NCBI GenBank assembly: GCA_902530685.1
Contig: CACAAZ010000012.1
Span: forward strand, 1 to 40,579
Reading direction: 5' to 3'
Length of the DNA: 40,579 nt
DNA from: an uncultured Alphaproteobacteria bacterium
GTDB taxonomy: Bacteria; Pseudomonadota; Alphaproteobacteria; HIMB59; GCA-002718135
Shown: piece by piece, positions 21,778-32,511 of the stretch
Position numbering within the stretch: position 1 is the stretch's first letter
Layout: every line of letters begins with the position of its first letter
The notes under the pieces: generated by a model
The model's database searches: none
What the model was told of the DNA's origin: nothing
The model's input: the letters and a program-made list of their open reading frames with translations, nothing else
Made by a program: the position numbers and the translations under genes

Positions 21778-22388
21778 TAAAAAAACATAATAGAGAAATA
21801 ACTGCTATACTTAGAGGCGTAACGCCATCAAATGTTGTTAGTGTAGTTAAAATATTAACAAAAAATGGAATTTCAAAAATAGAGATACCATTAAACTCAC
21901 CTAAGCCATTTGAAACAATGAAAAAAATTAAACTTGAATGTGAAAATGTACAATCTCTAGGTGCTGGCACGGTATTGACACCTAAAGATGTAGAAAATGC
22001 ACAAAAGGTAGGCTGTAATTTCATATTCTCACCAAATTTAAATAAAAATGTAATAAAAGAGACAAAGAAAAGAAAAATGTTTTCAGTGCCGGGTGTTTTT
22101 ACTCCTTCAGAGGCAATAAAAGCTATAGAATATGGTGCTGACGCATTAAAATTATTTCCAGCTCATGTAATAAAACCTGATGGAGTTAAAAGCTTGCTGG
22201 CAGTTTTGCCAAAAAAATTACCATTAATCGTTGTTGGGGGATTAGATTCATTTAGTTTCAAAACATGGTTTGATAGTGGGGTTGCAGGATTTGGTATAGG
22301 TTCTTATTTGTATAATAACAAATATAGTCTCAATAAGATTGATCAAATTTGTAAAAAAATTGTAATTGAATACGATAAATTTAAATAA
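21774..22388 (+). CDS. dgoA: 2-dehydro-3-deoxy-6-phosphogalactonate (KDPGal) aldolase
   Basis: ITAILRGVTPSNVVSVVKIL; GAGTVLTPKDVENAQKVGCNFIFSPN; PGVFTPSEAIKAIEYGADALKLFPAHV. Confidence 0.92.
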   Translation: MIKKHNREITAILRGVTPSNVVSVVKILTKNGISKIEIPLNSPKPFETMKKIKLECENVQSLGAGTVLTPKDVENAQKVGCNFIFSPNLNKNVIKETKKRKMFSVPGVFTPSEAIKAIEYGADALKLFPAHVIKPDGVKSLLAVLPKKLPLIVVGGLDSFSFKTWFDSGVAGFGIGSYLYNNKYSLNKIDQICKKIVIEYDKFK

Positions 22389-22700
22389 AAGTTTTCAAAT
22401 ATATTTAAAGTTCTTCCAAAAAACTATGCATATATTTCATTTATACTTTTTACAATAAAATTAATTAGTTAATTACTAAGATATTTAATTATTGTAAATA
22501 ACTATGCAGCAATTCCTAATTTAAGAGTGTTAATGTTTCCTCAAATTAGAGTAATAATAATTTACTAAGAATATTTGCTGAAGAAAACTAAATTTAAAAT
22601 TATTATATTTTGAGATAAAATGAGATTTGAATTTGTTCTGCTAATGTGGTACTCGTTTTTTGTTTTTCTCATTACTTTAAAAGTACAGAAAAACTTTAGT

Positions 22701-22776
<76 letters not shown>

Positions 22777-22789
22777 CAGCAAAGAATTC

Positions 22790-23551
22790 TTATTGTAAAT
22801 AAAATTGATATAAAGCTATTGCTGCTGCATTTGAAACATTCAAACTATCAATTTCATATTTTAGATCATTTTTTATCTTAATTTGTATTATCTCATCACA
22901 TTCTTTTTTTATCAATTCTCTAATACCTTTTCCTTCTGATCCAAAAACAAAGACTGATTTTTTTGAAAAATTTAATATTGAATTTTCTTTTTTTGAACTG
23001 TCAAAACCATAAATCCAGTAATTATTTTTTTTAAGAAAAGATATTGCTCTTCTAATATTTGTCACCCTAATATAATTTACAATTTCAGCAGCACCTGATG
23101 CAGATTTATATAAGGAGGATGTTATTTGTGGCGAATGGTCTTTTCCAACTATAATTGCTGAGCAGTTGAATAACGCGCAAGATCTCATTATTGAGCCAAT
23201 ATTTTGGGGATCGGTTACTTGATCTAAAATCAATATCACTGATTTTGATTTTTTGCTTTCAACTTTAACAAATTCTTCTAAACTAGGCCTTGGAAAATCT
23301 TTTGTTATAAGAACAATACCTTGTGTGGTATTATCACTACCAAACCTTTTTATGAATTCATTTTGAGGAAGAATAATAATTTTTTCAATTTTAGATTCAT
23401 ATTCTTTAGCTAAATTTAACTGATTTTTACTAATTATTAATTCTATCTGCTCTCTTTTATCATTTTGAATAGCTGCTTTAACTGAATGTTGACCAAATAT
23501 TGTTTGAAATCCTTGGTTTTTCTTAATTTTATTGTTCCTATGATTTACCAT
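22790..23551 (-). CDS. rlmB: 23S rRNA (guanosine-2'-O)-methyltransferase, TrmH/RlmB family
   Basis: IFGQHSVKAAI N-terminus; LILDQVTDPQNIGSIMRSCALFNCSAIIV; VFGSEGKGIRELIKKECDEIIQIK; DSLNVSNAAAIALYQF. Confidence 0.93.
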   Translation of the reverse strand: MVNHRNNKIKKNQGFQTIFGQHSVKAAIQNDKREQIELIISKNQLNLAKEYESKIEKIIILPQNEFIKRFGSDNTTQGIVLITKDFPRPSLEEFVKVESKKSKSVILILDQVTDPQNIGSIMRSCALFNCSAIIVGKDHSPQITSSLYKSASGAAEIVNYIRVTNIRRAISFLKKNNYWIYGFDSSKKENSILNFSKKSVFVFGSEGKGIRELIKKECDEIIQIKIKNDLKYEIDSLNVSNAAAIALYQFYLQ

Positions 23552-23676
23552 GTTTTAATATCACAGATTTATCTAATTATTACAATCTAGATATATACAA
23601 ATTAGCATTTTTTGTCTAAAAGGCCGTTGCTTTAATGAATAAGCGTATTTTGCGAAGGTGAAGTTGCTGTTTTAGA

Positions 23677-23703
23677 TTGACATATATACTAATTTATTAG
23701 TAT
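23677..23703 (+). promoter_or_regulatory. Candidate sigma70-type promoter for the tRNA-Tyr/tRNA-Gly/tuf transcript
   Basis: Perfect TTGACA at 23677-23682 and TAGTAT at 23698-23703. The 15-bp spacer is short. It is the only intergenic gap upstream of the operon. Confidence 0.4.
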
Positions 23704-23721
23704 TGGCCAACTTCTCCAAAT

Positions 23722-23807
23722 GGAGGGGTGGTCGAGTGGTTAAAGGCAGCGGACTGTAAATCCGCCCGCGTGAGCGTACGTAGGTTCGAATCCTACCCCC
23801 TCCACCA
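23722..23807 (+). tRNA. tRNA-Tyr (anticodon GTA)
   Basis: GGAGGGG/CCCCTCC acceptor, GCGGA CTGTAAA TCCGC anticodon arm, long variable arm, GTAGG TTCGAAT CCTAC T arm, encoded CCA. Confidence 0.96.
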
Positions 23808-23865
23808 TTACGGAGGTACTAGGAGTAAAGCGATGAAGTGAGTGTGTGATGCAGTCAGTTTAGTT

Positions 23866-23939
23866 GCGGGTGTAGCTTAGTGGTAAAGCTCCAGCCTTCC
23901 AAGCTGGCTACGAGGGTTCGATTCCCTTCACCCGCTCCA
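23866..23939 (+). tRNA. tRNA-Gly (anticodon TCC)
   Basis: GCGGGTG/CACCCGC acceptor, CCAGC CTTCCAA GCTGG anticodon arm, encoded CCA. Confidence 0.96.
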
Positions 23940-23962
23940 TAACAAACAAATTGGGGTAAAAA

Positions 23963-25153
23963 ATGGCTAAAGCAAAATTCGAGAGAAATAAACCGCACTG
24001 TAATATTGGAACCGTTGGTCATGTTGACCACGGTAAGACTACATTAACAGCTGCAATAACAAAAATTCTAGCAGAGTCTGGTGGAGCTGAATTTACAGAT
24101 TATGCAAACATAGATAAAGCTCCTGAAGAGAGAGAACGTGGAATAACAATTTCAACTGCTCACGTTGAATATGAAACTGAGAACAGACATTATGCTCACG
24201 TAGATTGCCCAGGTCACGCAGATTATGTAAAAAATATGATTACAGGTGCAGCTCAAATGGACGGTGGAATATTAGTTGTTAATGCTGCTGATGGACCAAT
24301 GCCTCAAACAAGAGAACATATTTTGTTGGCAAGACAAGTTGGTGTGCCTGCACTTGTTGTTTACATGAATAAGGTAGATCAAGTTGATGATAAAGAACTT
24401 ATAGATCTTGTTGAAATGGAAATTAGAGAGTTATTAACCTCTTATGAATTCCCTGGTGATACTATCCCAATCATTAAGGGTTCAGCTTTAGCAGCTCTTG
24501 AGGGTAGAGATGATGAAATTGGAAAAAATTCAATACTTGAATTAATGAAAGCAGTTGATGAGCATATACCACAGCCAAGTAGACCTATCGATCAACCCTT
24601 TTTGATGCCAGTTGAAGATGTTTTTTCAATATCTGGAAGAGGTACAGTTGTAACGGGGCGTATTGAACAAGGTCAAATAAAAGTTGGAGAAGAAATTGAA
24701 ATTTTGGGAATAAGAGAAGCACAAAAGACAACTTGTACTGGTGTAGAGATGTTTAGAAAACTATTAGATTCTGGTGAAGCCGGCGATAATGTCGGAGTTC
24801 TTCTTCGTGGAACAAAGAGAGAAGAAGTTGAAAGAGGTCAAGTTTTAGCTAAACCAGGTTCAATTAAACCACACACAAAATTTAAAGCAGAAGCTTATGT
24901 TTTAAAAAAAGAGGAAGGTGGAAGACATACACCTTTTTTCTCAAACTATAGGCCACAATTTTATTTTAGAACTACTGATGTAACAGGTACTATCAAATTA
25001 CCGGAAGGAACAGAAATGGTCATGCCAGGTGATAACATTGCTATGGAAGTTACATTGCTATCTCCTATTGCTATGGATAAAGGTCTTAAATTTGCAATTA
25101 GAGAAGGTGGCAGAACAGTAGGTGCTGGAGTAGTAGCTGAAATTATCGAATAG
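23963..25153 (+). CDS. tuf: Translation elongation factor Tu
   Basis: [46 protein letters not shown]; full length 396 aa. Confidence 0.98.
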   Translation: MAKAKFERNKPHCNIGTVGHVDHGKTTLTAAITKILAESGGAEFTDYANIDKAPEERERGITISTAHVEYETENRHYAHVDCPGHADYVKNMITGAAQMDGGILVVNAADGPMPQTREHILLARQVGVPALVVYMNKVDQVDDKELIDLVEMEIRELLTSYEFPGDTIPIIKGSALAALEGRDDEIGKNSILELMKAVDEHIPQPSRPIDQPFLMPVEDVFSISGRGTVVTGRIEQGQIKVGEEIEILGIREAQKTTCTGVEMFRKLLDSGEAGDNVGVLLRGTKREEVERGQVLAKPGSIKPHTKFKAEAYVLKKEEGGRHTPFFSNYRPQFYFRTTDVTGTIKLPEGTEMVMPGDNIAMEVTLLSPIAMDKGLKFAIREGGRTVGAGVVAEIIE

Positions 25154-25196
25154 TTTTAGAGACGGATCTACCAGCTAGTTATAGGCTCTAATATTT

Positions 25197-25272
25197 AGGA
25201 GTGTAGCTCAACTGGTAGAGCACCGGTCTCCAAAACCGGGGGCTGCGGGTTCAAGTCCTGCCACTCCTGCCA
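25197..25272 (+). tRNA. tRNA-Trp (anticodon CCA)
   Basis: AGGAGTG/CACTCCT acceptor, CCGGT CTCCAAA ACCGG anticodon arm, encoded CCA. The conserved tuf-trnW-secE order supports it. Confidence 0.96.
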
Positions 25273-25287
25273 AAAGTGAATATTATT

Positions 25288-25503
25288 ATGAATATAGAAA
25301 AGAAAAAAACTTCACCAGCTCTCTTTGTAAGACAGGTAAGACAAGAAATGCAAAAAATAACATGGCCTCAAAGAAGAGACACGTTTATTTCTTCAGGCAT
25401 AGTCATCTTACTTATAGTTCTATTTTCTTTATTTTTTCTTTTAACCGATCAAGTTTGGTCATTTGCTATAAAAAAAATTATACAGATTGGATCAGGTTTT
25501 TAA
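25288..25503 (+). CDS. secE: Preprotein translocase subunit SecE (ATG at 25288 preferred over the track's GTG at 25276)
   Basis: FVRQVRQEMQKITWPQRRDTFISSGIVILLIVLFSLFFLLTDQ; precedes nusG. Confidence 0.93.
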   Translation: MNIEKKKTSPALFVRQVRQEMQKITWPQRRDTFISSGIVILLIVLFSLFFLLTDQVWSFAIKKIIQIGSGF

Positions 25504-25504
25504 A

Positions 25505-26038
25505 ATGTCAAATACAAGATGGTATGTACTTCATGCTTATTCAGGTTATGAAAAAAAAGTAGCTGATAGCATTTTAGATCAAGCAAACAAGCTTGGAATT
25601 AAAGATCAGATTGAAGACATATCTGTTCCAACACAAAATATTGTTGAGGTTAAAAGAGGTGTTAGAGTAAATACTGAAAGAAAAATATTTCCTGGATATA
25701 TTTTAATCAAAATGAATTTAAATGATGATACTTGGCACATAATTAAAACAACTCCGAAATTGAGTGGATTTTTGGGCAATAAGGGTAAACCAATTCCAAT
25801 TAGTAACGCTGAAGCTAAGAGAATTTCACAACAAGTTATTGATGGTGTTGAAAAGACAAGACCGGCTATAATGTACGACATTGGTGAGCAAGTTAAAGTT
25901 ATAGATGGACCATTTGCTTCCTTTAATGGAGAAATTGAACAAATCGATGAAGAAAAAGCTAGACTTAGGGTTGCTGTTTCAATATTTGGCAGATCTACTC
26001 CAGTTGATTTAGATTATTCACAAGTTGAGAAGGTATAA
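25505..26038 (+). CDS. nusG: Transcription termination/antitermination protein NusG (start trimmed to ATG 25505)
   Basis: [37 protein letters not shown] motif [21 protein letters not shown]. Confidence 0.96.
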   Translation: MSNTRWYVLHAYSGYEKKVADSILDQANKLGIKDQIEDISVPTQNIVEVKRGVRVNTERKIFPGYILIKMNLNDDTWHIIKTTPKLSGFLGNKGKPIPISNAEAKRISQQVIDGVEKTRPAIMYDIGEQVKVIDGPFASFNGEIEQIDEEKARLRVAVSIFGRSTPVDLDYSQVEKV

Positions 26039-26043
26039 TTGAT

Positions 26044-26472
26044 ATGGCAAAAGAAATATTAGGTTTAATTAAGCTTCAAATTCCAGCTGGAGGTGCTAAT
26101 CCTTCTCCTCCTGTTGGACCTGCATTAGGTCAAAGAGGTTTAAATATCATGGATTTTTGTAAAGCCTTTAATGATAAAACAAAAAATATTGAAAAAGGAG
26201 CTCCAATACCTGTAGTAATTACCGCATATAAAGATAGAAGTTTTGAATTTGTTACAAAGCTCCCTCCTGTCAGCTACTATTTAAAAAAAGCTGCAAAAAT
26301 CAAAAAAGGTAATTCAACTCCAGGGAGGTCATTAGTTGGTAAAGTCACAATGTCTGATATAGAAAAAATTGCTAAAGAAAAAATGAATGACTTAAATGCT
26401 ATTGATTTAGAAGGTGCTACTAACATGGTTAAAGGATCCGCTTTATCAATGGGTATGGAGGTAATTCAATAA
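26044..26472 (+). CDS. rplK: 50S ribosomal protein L11
   Basis: [36 protein letters not shown]. Confidence 0.98.
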   Translation: MAKEILGLIKLQIPAGGANPSPPVGPALGQRGLNIMDFCKAFNDKTKNIEKGAPIPVVITAYKDRSFEFVTKLPPVSYYLKKAAKIKKGNSTPGRSLVGKVTMSDIEKIAKEKMNDLNAIDLEGATNMVKGSALSMGMEVIQ

Positions 26473-27161
26473 TGAAACTTAGTAAAAATTTTAAAAAAGT
26501 TCATAAAGATCTTGATTTAGAAAAATTATACGATCCATTAGAGGCAATAAAAATTTTAAAAGAAAAATCCTTTGTTAAGTTTGATGAAACGATTGATGTA
26601 TCTATCAATCTTAATATTGATAGTAACAAGACTGAGCAAAACATTAAAGGTGTAATCAACTTACCTAAAGGTACAGGAAAGAAAACAAAAGTAACTGTAA
26701 TTACTTCAGAAGATTATTATAAAGATGCTAAAGAAAATGGTGCAGATCAAGTTGGTGGAATTGAACTTATAGAAAAAATTTCGTCTAATAAAATAGATTT
26801 TGATATCTTAATTGCCTCTCCAGATATGATGCCTGCCCTAGGTAAAGTTGCGAAAATATTAGGTCCAAGAGGTATTATGCCTAATCCCAAATTAGGAACC
26901 GTTACAAAAGAAATTGGAAAAGCTGTAAAAGATGCTAAATCTGGTCAAGTAAAGTTTAAAAATGAAAAATCTGGTATTGTTCATGCTGGTATTGGTAAAT
27001 TAAGTTTTAATGAAGAAGATATTCTTTTGAACCTTAAAACTTTTTATTCTTCAATTAATAAAAGTAAACCAGATGCAATTAAAGGTGCATTTATTAAAAA
27101 AGTTACCATAGCTTCAACTATGGGAGTTGGACTTAAAATTAACCAGAGCAGTCTGCGTTAA
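26472..27161 (+). CDS. rplA: 50S ribosomal protein L1
   Basis: KILGPRGIMPNPKLGTVT and SGIVHAGIGKLSF motifs; follows rplK. Confidence 0.97.
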   Translation: MKLSKNFKKVHKDLDLEKLYDPLEAIKILKEKSFVKFDETIDVSINLNIDSNKTEQNIKGVINLPKGTGKKTKVTVITSEDYYKDAKENGADQVGGIELIEKISSNKIDFDILIASPDMMPALGKVAKILGPRGIMPNPKLGTVTKEIGKAVKDAKSGQVKFKNEKSGIVHAGIGKLSFNEEDILLNLKTFYSSINKSKPDAIKGAFIKKVTIASTMGVGLKINQSSLR

Positions 27162-27170
27162 AAGTTCAAT

Positions 27171-27189
27171 TGATGATCTTTGATCATCA
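27171..27189 (+). other. Perfect hairpin TGATGATC-TTT-GATCATCA upstream of the L10 leader core
   Basis: 8-bp perfect stem with 3-nt loop, read directly. Confidence 0.8.
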
Positions 27190-27273
27190 CCTGTCAAAGA
27201 CTGCAGGGGCGTAAAGCTTAATAACCTGCATAGACTGAAGTAAGTCAATGATTTGCTTCTTGACAGGCTTTTT
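27190..27273 (+). promoter_or_regulatory. Ribosomal protein L10 leader (autoregulatory mRNA element upstream of rplJ)
   Basis: Closing stem CCTGTCAA (27190-27197)/TTGACAGG (27260-27267), inner stem TGCAGG (27202-27207)/CCTGCA (27225-27230), in the rplA-rplJ gap where L10 leaders occur; followed by CTTTTT. Confidence 0.75.
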
Positions 27274-27290
27274 GTTAGTTTGGTGGTCAA

Positions 27291-27310
27291 GCTAACATTA
27301 GCTAACATTA
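27291..27310 (+). repeat. 10-bp tandem repeat GCTAACATTA x2
   Basis: Read directly in the rplJ 5' leader. Confidence 0.97.
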
Positions 27311-27342
27311 GATGTAAAAATCTAATAACAACCGAGGTTGAC

Positions 27343-27864
27343 GTGAAACGTTCTGAAAAAAAAGATTTTGTAGCTGAGCTAAAAAATGAACTTTCAAAAT
27401 CTTCATCAATTATTGTGTCTGAATATTCCGGCTTAACAGTTGAAGAGTCTGAAAGTTTGAGAAAAGAAATGAGAGCTAACGGTGCAAAATTTAGAGTAAC
27501 AAAGAACAGACTCACTAAACTTGCTATCGCCGAAACTCAGTTTAAAGAAATGTCAGATTTATTTAAAGGCCCTACTGCAATTGCTTACTCAGCTGATCCA
27601 GTTGCTCCAGCTAAAATTGCGGTTAATTTTGAAAAAAAATTTGATAAATTTAATATTCTAGGTGGTGGGTATAATGGAGAAAAAATTGATAAAGATAAAA
27701 TCAATTTTTTAGCTAAACTACCATCACTAGACGAGTTAAGGGGCAAATTAATAGGTCTGATTTCTGCACCTGCTCAAAAAATTGCTACATTAGCAAATGA
27801 GCCAGCAGGTCATATTGCAAGACTTATTAGTTCTAAGAGTAGCAATTCACAAGAGTCGAACTAG
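27343..27864 (+). CDS. rplJ: 50S ribosomal protein L10 (GTG start proposed at 27343)
   Basis: [57 protein letters not shown]. The upstream part of the track ORF is leader RNA. Confidence 0.92.
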   Translation: MKRSEKKDFVAELKNELSKSSSIIVSEYSGLTVEESESLRKEMRANGAKFRVTKNRLTKLAIAETQFKEMSDLFKGPTAIAYSADPVAPAKIAVNFEKKFDKFNILGGGYNGEKIDKDKINFLAKLPSLDELRGKLIGLISAPAQKIATLANEPAGHIARLISSKSSNSQESN

Positions 27865-27883
27865 GTTAATAAGGAGAAATATA

Positions 27884-28258
27884 ATGGCTGACTTAAATAA
27901 AATTGTTGAAGACTTATCTTCACTGACTGTTCTTGAAGCAGCAGAATTAAGTAAAATGCTTGAAGATAAATGGGGTGTTTCAGCAGCAGCACCAGTTGTA
28001 GCTGCAGCAGCTCCTGCTGCCGGAGGTGAAGCGCCTGCAGAAGAAAAAACAGAATTTGATGTTGAGCTTACAGAAGCAGGATCTAACAAGATAGCTGTTA
28101 TCAAAGAGGTCCGCACAATAACTGGATTAGGTCTTAAGGAAGCTAAAGATTTAGTTGAAGGCGCACCAAAGCCACTAAAGCAAGGTGTAAAAAAAGAAGA
28201 TGCTGAAGCTATGAAAAAATCTTTAGAAGCCGCTGGAGCTAAAGTTGAGCTAAAATAA
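27884..28258 (+). CDS. rplL: 50S ribosomal protein L7/L12 (start trimmed to ATG 27884)
   Basis: [38 protein letters not shown]...[35 protein letters not shown] upstream. Confidence 0.97.
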   Translation: MADLNKIVEDLSSLTVLEAAELSKMLEDKWGVSAAAPVVAAAAPAAGGEAPAEEKTEFDVELTEAGSNKIAVIKEVRTITGLGLKEAKDLVEGAPKPLKQGVKKEDAEAMKKSLEAAGAKVELK

Positions 28259-28264
28259 TTTGCT

Positions 28265-28290
28265 GACCTCTTTCTTTAAAGAGGTCATTT
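28265..28290 (+). terminator. Terminator/attenuator-like hairpin between rplL and rpoB
   Basis: GACCTCTTT (28265-28273), loop CTTT, AAAGAGGTC (28278-28286), then ATTTTT. Confidence 0.7.
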
Positions 28291-28305
28291 TTAAAAAGGG
28301 AGAAA

Positions 28306-31300
28306 ATGAGTTTAGATCACATAAATACAAAAAAAATTAGAAAATCTTTTGGTAAAATACCACTGGTAACCTCTTTGCCAAATTTAGTTGAGGTCCAAAA
28401 AAGATCTTTTGACAATTTTCTTCAGCTTAAAATTGATCCTGATAAAAGAGACAATGCAGGCCTTCATGCAGTATTTAAATCAGTTTTCCCTATCAATGAT
28501 TACACAGAAAGAGCAACTGTTGATTATGTAAGTTATAATCTTGGTATACCTAAATATGACTTTGATGAATGCTCACAGAGAGGCATGACTTATGGAGCGC
28601 CACTTTTAGTTAATTTTAGACTAATTATTTGGGATATTGATGAAATTGCCGGAACAAAATCAGTAAGAGATATTAAAGAACAAGAAGTTTACATGGGAGA
28701 TATACCCCTAATGACAAAGAATGCAACTTTTGTCGTTAATGGAACTGAAAGAGTTGTTGTTAGTCAAATGCATAGATCCCCGGGCGTATTTTTTGACCAT
28801 GATTTTGGTAAAACACACACTAGTGGCAAATATTTGTTTAATGCTAGAATTATACCTTACAGAGGGTCTTGGCTGGACTTTGAACACGATGCTAAAAACA
28901 ATATTCATGCTAGAATAGATAGAAAAAGAAAATTTCCAGTAACAACTTTATTAAAATGTCTTCTAAGTAAAAAATCCGAAGACTACATAAATGATTGTGA
29001 AAAAAATAAAATTGAACCTGACACGAAAAAAATCTTAGGCATGACCAACGAGGAAATACTTGAGATTTTTTATGATAATATTTTATATAAAAAAAATGAT
29101 TTTGGTTGGCAATTCAAAGAAAACCTATCCTTCTTTAAAGGAAAGATATTAAATTATGATATTTTAGATAGTAAGTCAGGTAAACCGCTTATTAGTAAAG
29201 GTACAAAATTAAACCAAAAAAATATAAATGATCTTAAGAAAAAAAATTTATCATCCATTACAATCAGTAACGAATCACTGTTAGGGCATTTTATCGCCTC
29301 AGATATAATCGATACCAATAATGGTAAAATTTTCTTTGAGGCTGGTTATGAAATAGATGATGATTTTTTAAATTTTATAAGTGAAAACAAAATTAATAAA
29401 TTAGATATTTTAAAAGTAGATAATATTGAGATAGGCTCTTACATAAGAAGTACATTGCAATTAGACAAAGCAAGATCAAGAGAAGAGGCATTATTCGAGG
29501 TTTTCAAAATATTAAGACCTGGTGAACCACCAACAATTGAAACTGCGGAAACTTTATTCAACAATTTATTTTTTAATGGTGATAGATATGATCTTTCATC
29601 AGTAGGTAGATTAAAAATAAGCGCTAAATTTAAAAAAGATACACCTGTTGATCAGAGAATTTTAGATAAAAGTGATATTTTAGACGTTGTCAAACACATG
29701 CATAATTTAATCGATGGAAAAGGCGATATCGATGACATCGATCATTTAGCAAACAGAAGAGTTAGATCTGTGGGAGAACTTCTTGAAAATCAGTACAGGA
29801 TTGGTCTGCTTAAAATGGACAGAGCAATTAAAGAGCGATTAAGTTCACTTGAAGTTGATAATATAATGCCACAAGATATTATTAATGCTAAGCCTGTAGC
29901 AGCATCAATAAAAGAATTTTTTGGTCTTAGTCAGTTAAGCCAATTTATGGATCAAACTAATCCTCTAAGTGAAATTACTCATAAAAGAAGAGTCTCAGCA
30001 TTAGGTCCTGGAGGATTAAATAGAGAAAGAGCAGGTTTTGAAGTAAGAGATGTTCACCAAACACATTATGGAAGAATTTGTCCAATAGAAACTCCAGAAG
30101 GAGCAAACATAGGTTTAATTAATAGTTTAGCCTCCTACTCAAGAATTAATAAATATGGCTTTATTGAAACTCCTTACAGAATTGTAAATAATGGAAAAGT
30201 GAGTGATAATGTAATTTATCTTAGTGCAATTGATGAAGAAGATTTTGTTATTGCTCAAGCCAATGCAGAAATTGACTCTAAAGGTAAATTTACTAATGAT
30301 ATTGTAAGTTGTAGAAAAAATGGTGAATTTATAAATGCCCCCATAGAAGCAATAGATTTGATGGATGTATCACCTCAACAGCTTGTATCAGTTGCATCGT
30401 CGTTAATTCCATTTTTAGAAAATGATGATGCTAACCGAGCACTCATGGGATCTAATATGATGAGACAAGCAGTACCACTTATAAAACCAAAGGCACCACT
30501 TGTTGGCACTGGCATGGAATATACCGTTGCAAAAGATAGTGGCTCAACAGTTATTGCTAAGAGAGAGGGAATAGTAGATCAGCTTGATGCTAACAGAATT
30601 GTTATAAGAGTTACTGACAAGAAAGATAATTCCTTAAATAAAATTGATATTTATAACCTTCAGAAGTTTCAAAGATCTAATCAAAATACAAGCATAACTC
30701 AAAGACCTTTAGTAAACGTTGGAGATAAGATAGAAAAAAATCAAGTTATAGCTGATGGTCCCGCAACTGAACTTGGGGAACTTGCACTTGGCAGAAACGT
30801 TCTAGCTGCTTTTATGCCTTGGAATGGCTATAACTTTGAAGATTCTATCTTAATTTCTGAAAAAGTTGTTCAAGACGATGTTTTTACATCAATTCATGTT
30901 GAAGAATTTGAAGTTATGTCAAGAGACACGAAGCTCGGACCAGAGGAAATTACAAGAGATATTCCTAATGCTAGTGAAGAAATGCTTTTAAATCTAGACG
31001 AAACGGGAATAGTTTATGTTGGAGCTGAAGTATCCTCTGGAGATATTCTTGTTGGAAAAGTAACACCAAAAGGAGAATCACCAATGACTCCTGAGGAAAA
31101 GCTTTTAAGAGCAATATTTGGAGAAAAAGCTGCTGATGTTAAAGACACAAGTTTACGTGTTCCACCTGGTGTAAAAGGAACCATTGTAGAAATTAGAGTT
31201 TTTTCTAGAAGAGGTATTGAAAAAGATGAAAGAGCTATAAGCATTGAAAATAATCAAATTGAAATTGTTGCAAGAGATAGGGACGATGAATTAAAAATTC

Positions 31301-32511
31301 TCGAAAAGAGTTTTAGTAATCATTTAAGAGACCAATTAACTGGTAAAACTTTTATATCTGGCAACCAAAATATAAATAAAAATACAATACTTAAATTTGA
31401 AGATTTAGAAAATTTAAAACTAAATGAATTATTACAGATAACAGTTTTAGATGAAAAAACTAATTCAGAAATTGAAAAATTAGTTAAAAATTACGAAAAC
31501 CAACTTGGTAATATCAATCAAAAATTTGAAAATAAAATAGATAAGATTCAAAGTGGTGATGAGTTGTTACCTGGGGTATTGAAATTAATAAAAGTGTTTA
31601 TTGCCGTAAAACGCAAACTTCAACCAGGTGATAAAATGGCAGGAAGACATGGCAACAAAGGTGTAATTTCAAAAATATGTCCCGTTGAAGATATGCCCTA
31701 CCTCGAAGACGGCACACCAGTAGATATTGTTTTAAATCCGTTAGGAGTACCTAGTAGAATGAATATAGGACAAATTCTTGAGACACATTTAGGCTGGGCC
31801 TCAGCTTCCTTTGGAAGACAGGTAAATCAAATGATACAAAGAATGCAAAAAGAAGGTCAAACTAAAGATCTTAAAAATAAACTTATGAACATATATGATC
31901 AAAATGATCATCAAAAAGTTATTGAAAAAATGAACGACGATGAAATCATGGATCTAGCAAACAATCTTAAAGATGGAATACCTTTTGCTACGCCTGTTTT
32001 TGATGGTGCGAAAGAAAGAGACATAACAGAACTTCTAGAAAAATCAGGAGTATCTCTAACTGGTCAAGAAGTGTTATATGATGGTATAACTGGTCAAAAA
32101 TTTGAGAGGCCAGTAACTGTTGGGTATATGTATATGTTAAAACTTCATCATTTAGTTGACGAAAAGATACACGCTAGATCAATTGGTCCTTATAGTCTAG
32201 TTACTCAACAACCATTAGGAGGAAAGGCTCAATTTGGAGGTCAGAGATTTGGGGAAATGGAAGTTTGGGCATTAGAGGCATATGGAGCAGCTTACACTCT
32301 TCAGGAAATACTTACAATTAAGTCTGATGATGTTGCTGGTAGAACAAAGGTTTATGAATCCATTGTAAAAGGTGATAATAATTTTGAGTCAGGTACTCCT
32401 GAGTCTTTTAATGTAATGGTTAAAGAGTTAAGATCTTTAGGTCTAAACCTTGACTTTAAAGAAAATTTACAAGAAAATAAATTAACAAATCTTATAGGAA
32501 AAAATGAATAA
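28306..32511 (+). CDS. rpoB: DNA-directed RNA polymerase subunit beta
   Basis: 1401 aa; [61 protein letters not shown]. Confidence 0.99.
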   Translation: MSLDHINTKKIRKSFGKIPLVTSLPNLVEVQKRSFDNFLQLKIDPDKRDNAGLHAVFKSVFPINDYTERATVDYVSYNLGIPKYDFDECSQRGMTYGAPLLVNFRLIIWDIDEIAGTKSVRDIKEQEVYMGDIPLMTKNATFVVNGTERVVVSQMHRSPGVFFDHDFGKTHTSGKYLFNARIIPYRGSWLDFEHDAKNNIHARIDRKRKFPVTTLLKCLLSKKSEDYINDCEKNKIEPDTKKILGMTNEEILEIFYDNILYKKNDFGWQFKENLSFFKGKILNYDILDSKSGKPLISKGTKLNQKNINDLKKKNLSSITISNESLLGHFIASDIIDTNNGKIFFEAGYEIDDDFLNFISENKINKLDILKVDNIEIGSYIRSTLQLDKARSREEALFEVFKILRPGEPPTIETAETLFNNLFFNGDRYDLSSVGRLKISAKFKKDTPVDQRILDKSDILDVVKHMHNLIDGKGDIDDIDHLANRRVRSVGELLENQYRIGLLKMDRAIKERLSSLEVDNIMPQDIINAKPVAASIKEFFGLSQLSQFMDQTNPLSEITHKRRVSALGPGGLNRERAGFEVRDVHQTHYGRICPIETPEGANIGLINSLASYSRINKYGFIETPYRIVNNGKVSDNVIYLSAIDEEDFVIAQANAEIDSKGKFTNDIVSCRKNGEFINAPIEAIDLMDVSPQQLVSVASSLIPFLENDDANRALMGSNMMRQAVPLIKPKAPLVGTGMEYTVAKDSGSTVIAKREGIVDQLDANRIVIRVTDKKDNSLNKIDIYNLQKFQRSNQNTSITQRPLVNVGDKIEKNQVIADGPATELGELALGRNVLAAFMPWNGYNFEDSILISEKVVQDDVFTSIHVEEFEVMSRDTKLGPEEITRDIPNASEEMLLNLDETGIVYVGAEVSSGDILVGKVTPKGESPMTPEEKLLRAIFGEKAADVKDTSLRVPPGVKGTIVEIRVFSRRGIEKDERAISIENNQIEIVARDRDDELKILEKSFSNHLRDQLTGKTFISGNQNINKNTILKFEDLENLKLNELLQITVLDEKTNSEIEKLVKNYENQLGNINQKFENKIDKIQSGDELLPGVLKLIKVFIAVKRKLQPGDKMAGRHGNKGVISKICPVEDMPYLEDGTPVDIVLNPLGVPSRMNIGQILETHLGWASASFGRQVNQMIQRMQKEGQTKDLKNKLMNIYDQNDHQKVIEKMNDDEIMDLANNLKDGIPFATPVFDGAKERDITELLEKSGVSLTGQEVLYDGITGQKFERPVTVGYMYMLKLHHLVDEKIHARSIGPYSLVTQQPLGGKAQFGGQRFGEMEVWALEAYGAAYTLQEILTIKSDDVAGRTKVYESIVKGDNNFESGTPESFNVMVKELRSLGLNLDFKENLQENKLTNLIGKNE

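Noticed and set aside
27253-27342. N-terminal extension of the L10 ORF
   Set aside because: This segment is the structured leader RNA; L10 homology begins at the GTG at 27343.
27114-27515. 133-aa minus-strand ORF across the rplA-rplJ leader
   Set aside because: Antisense to rplA, the L10 leader and rplJ; no motif.
29980-30120. Possible rifampicin-resistance substitutions in RpoB
   Set aside because: The rif region ([28 protein letters not shown]) keeps the residues normally found in sensitive enzymes.
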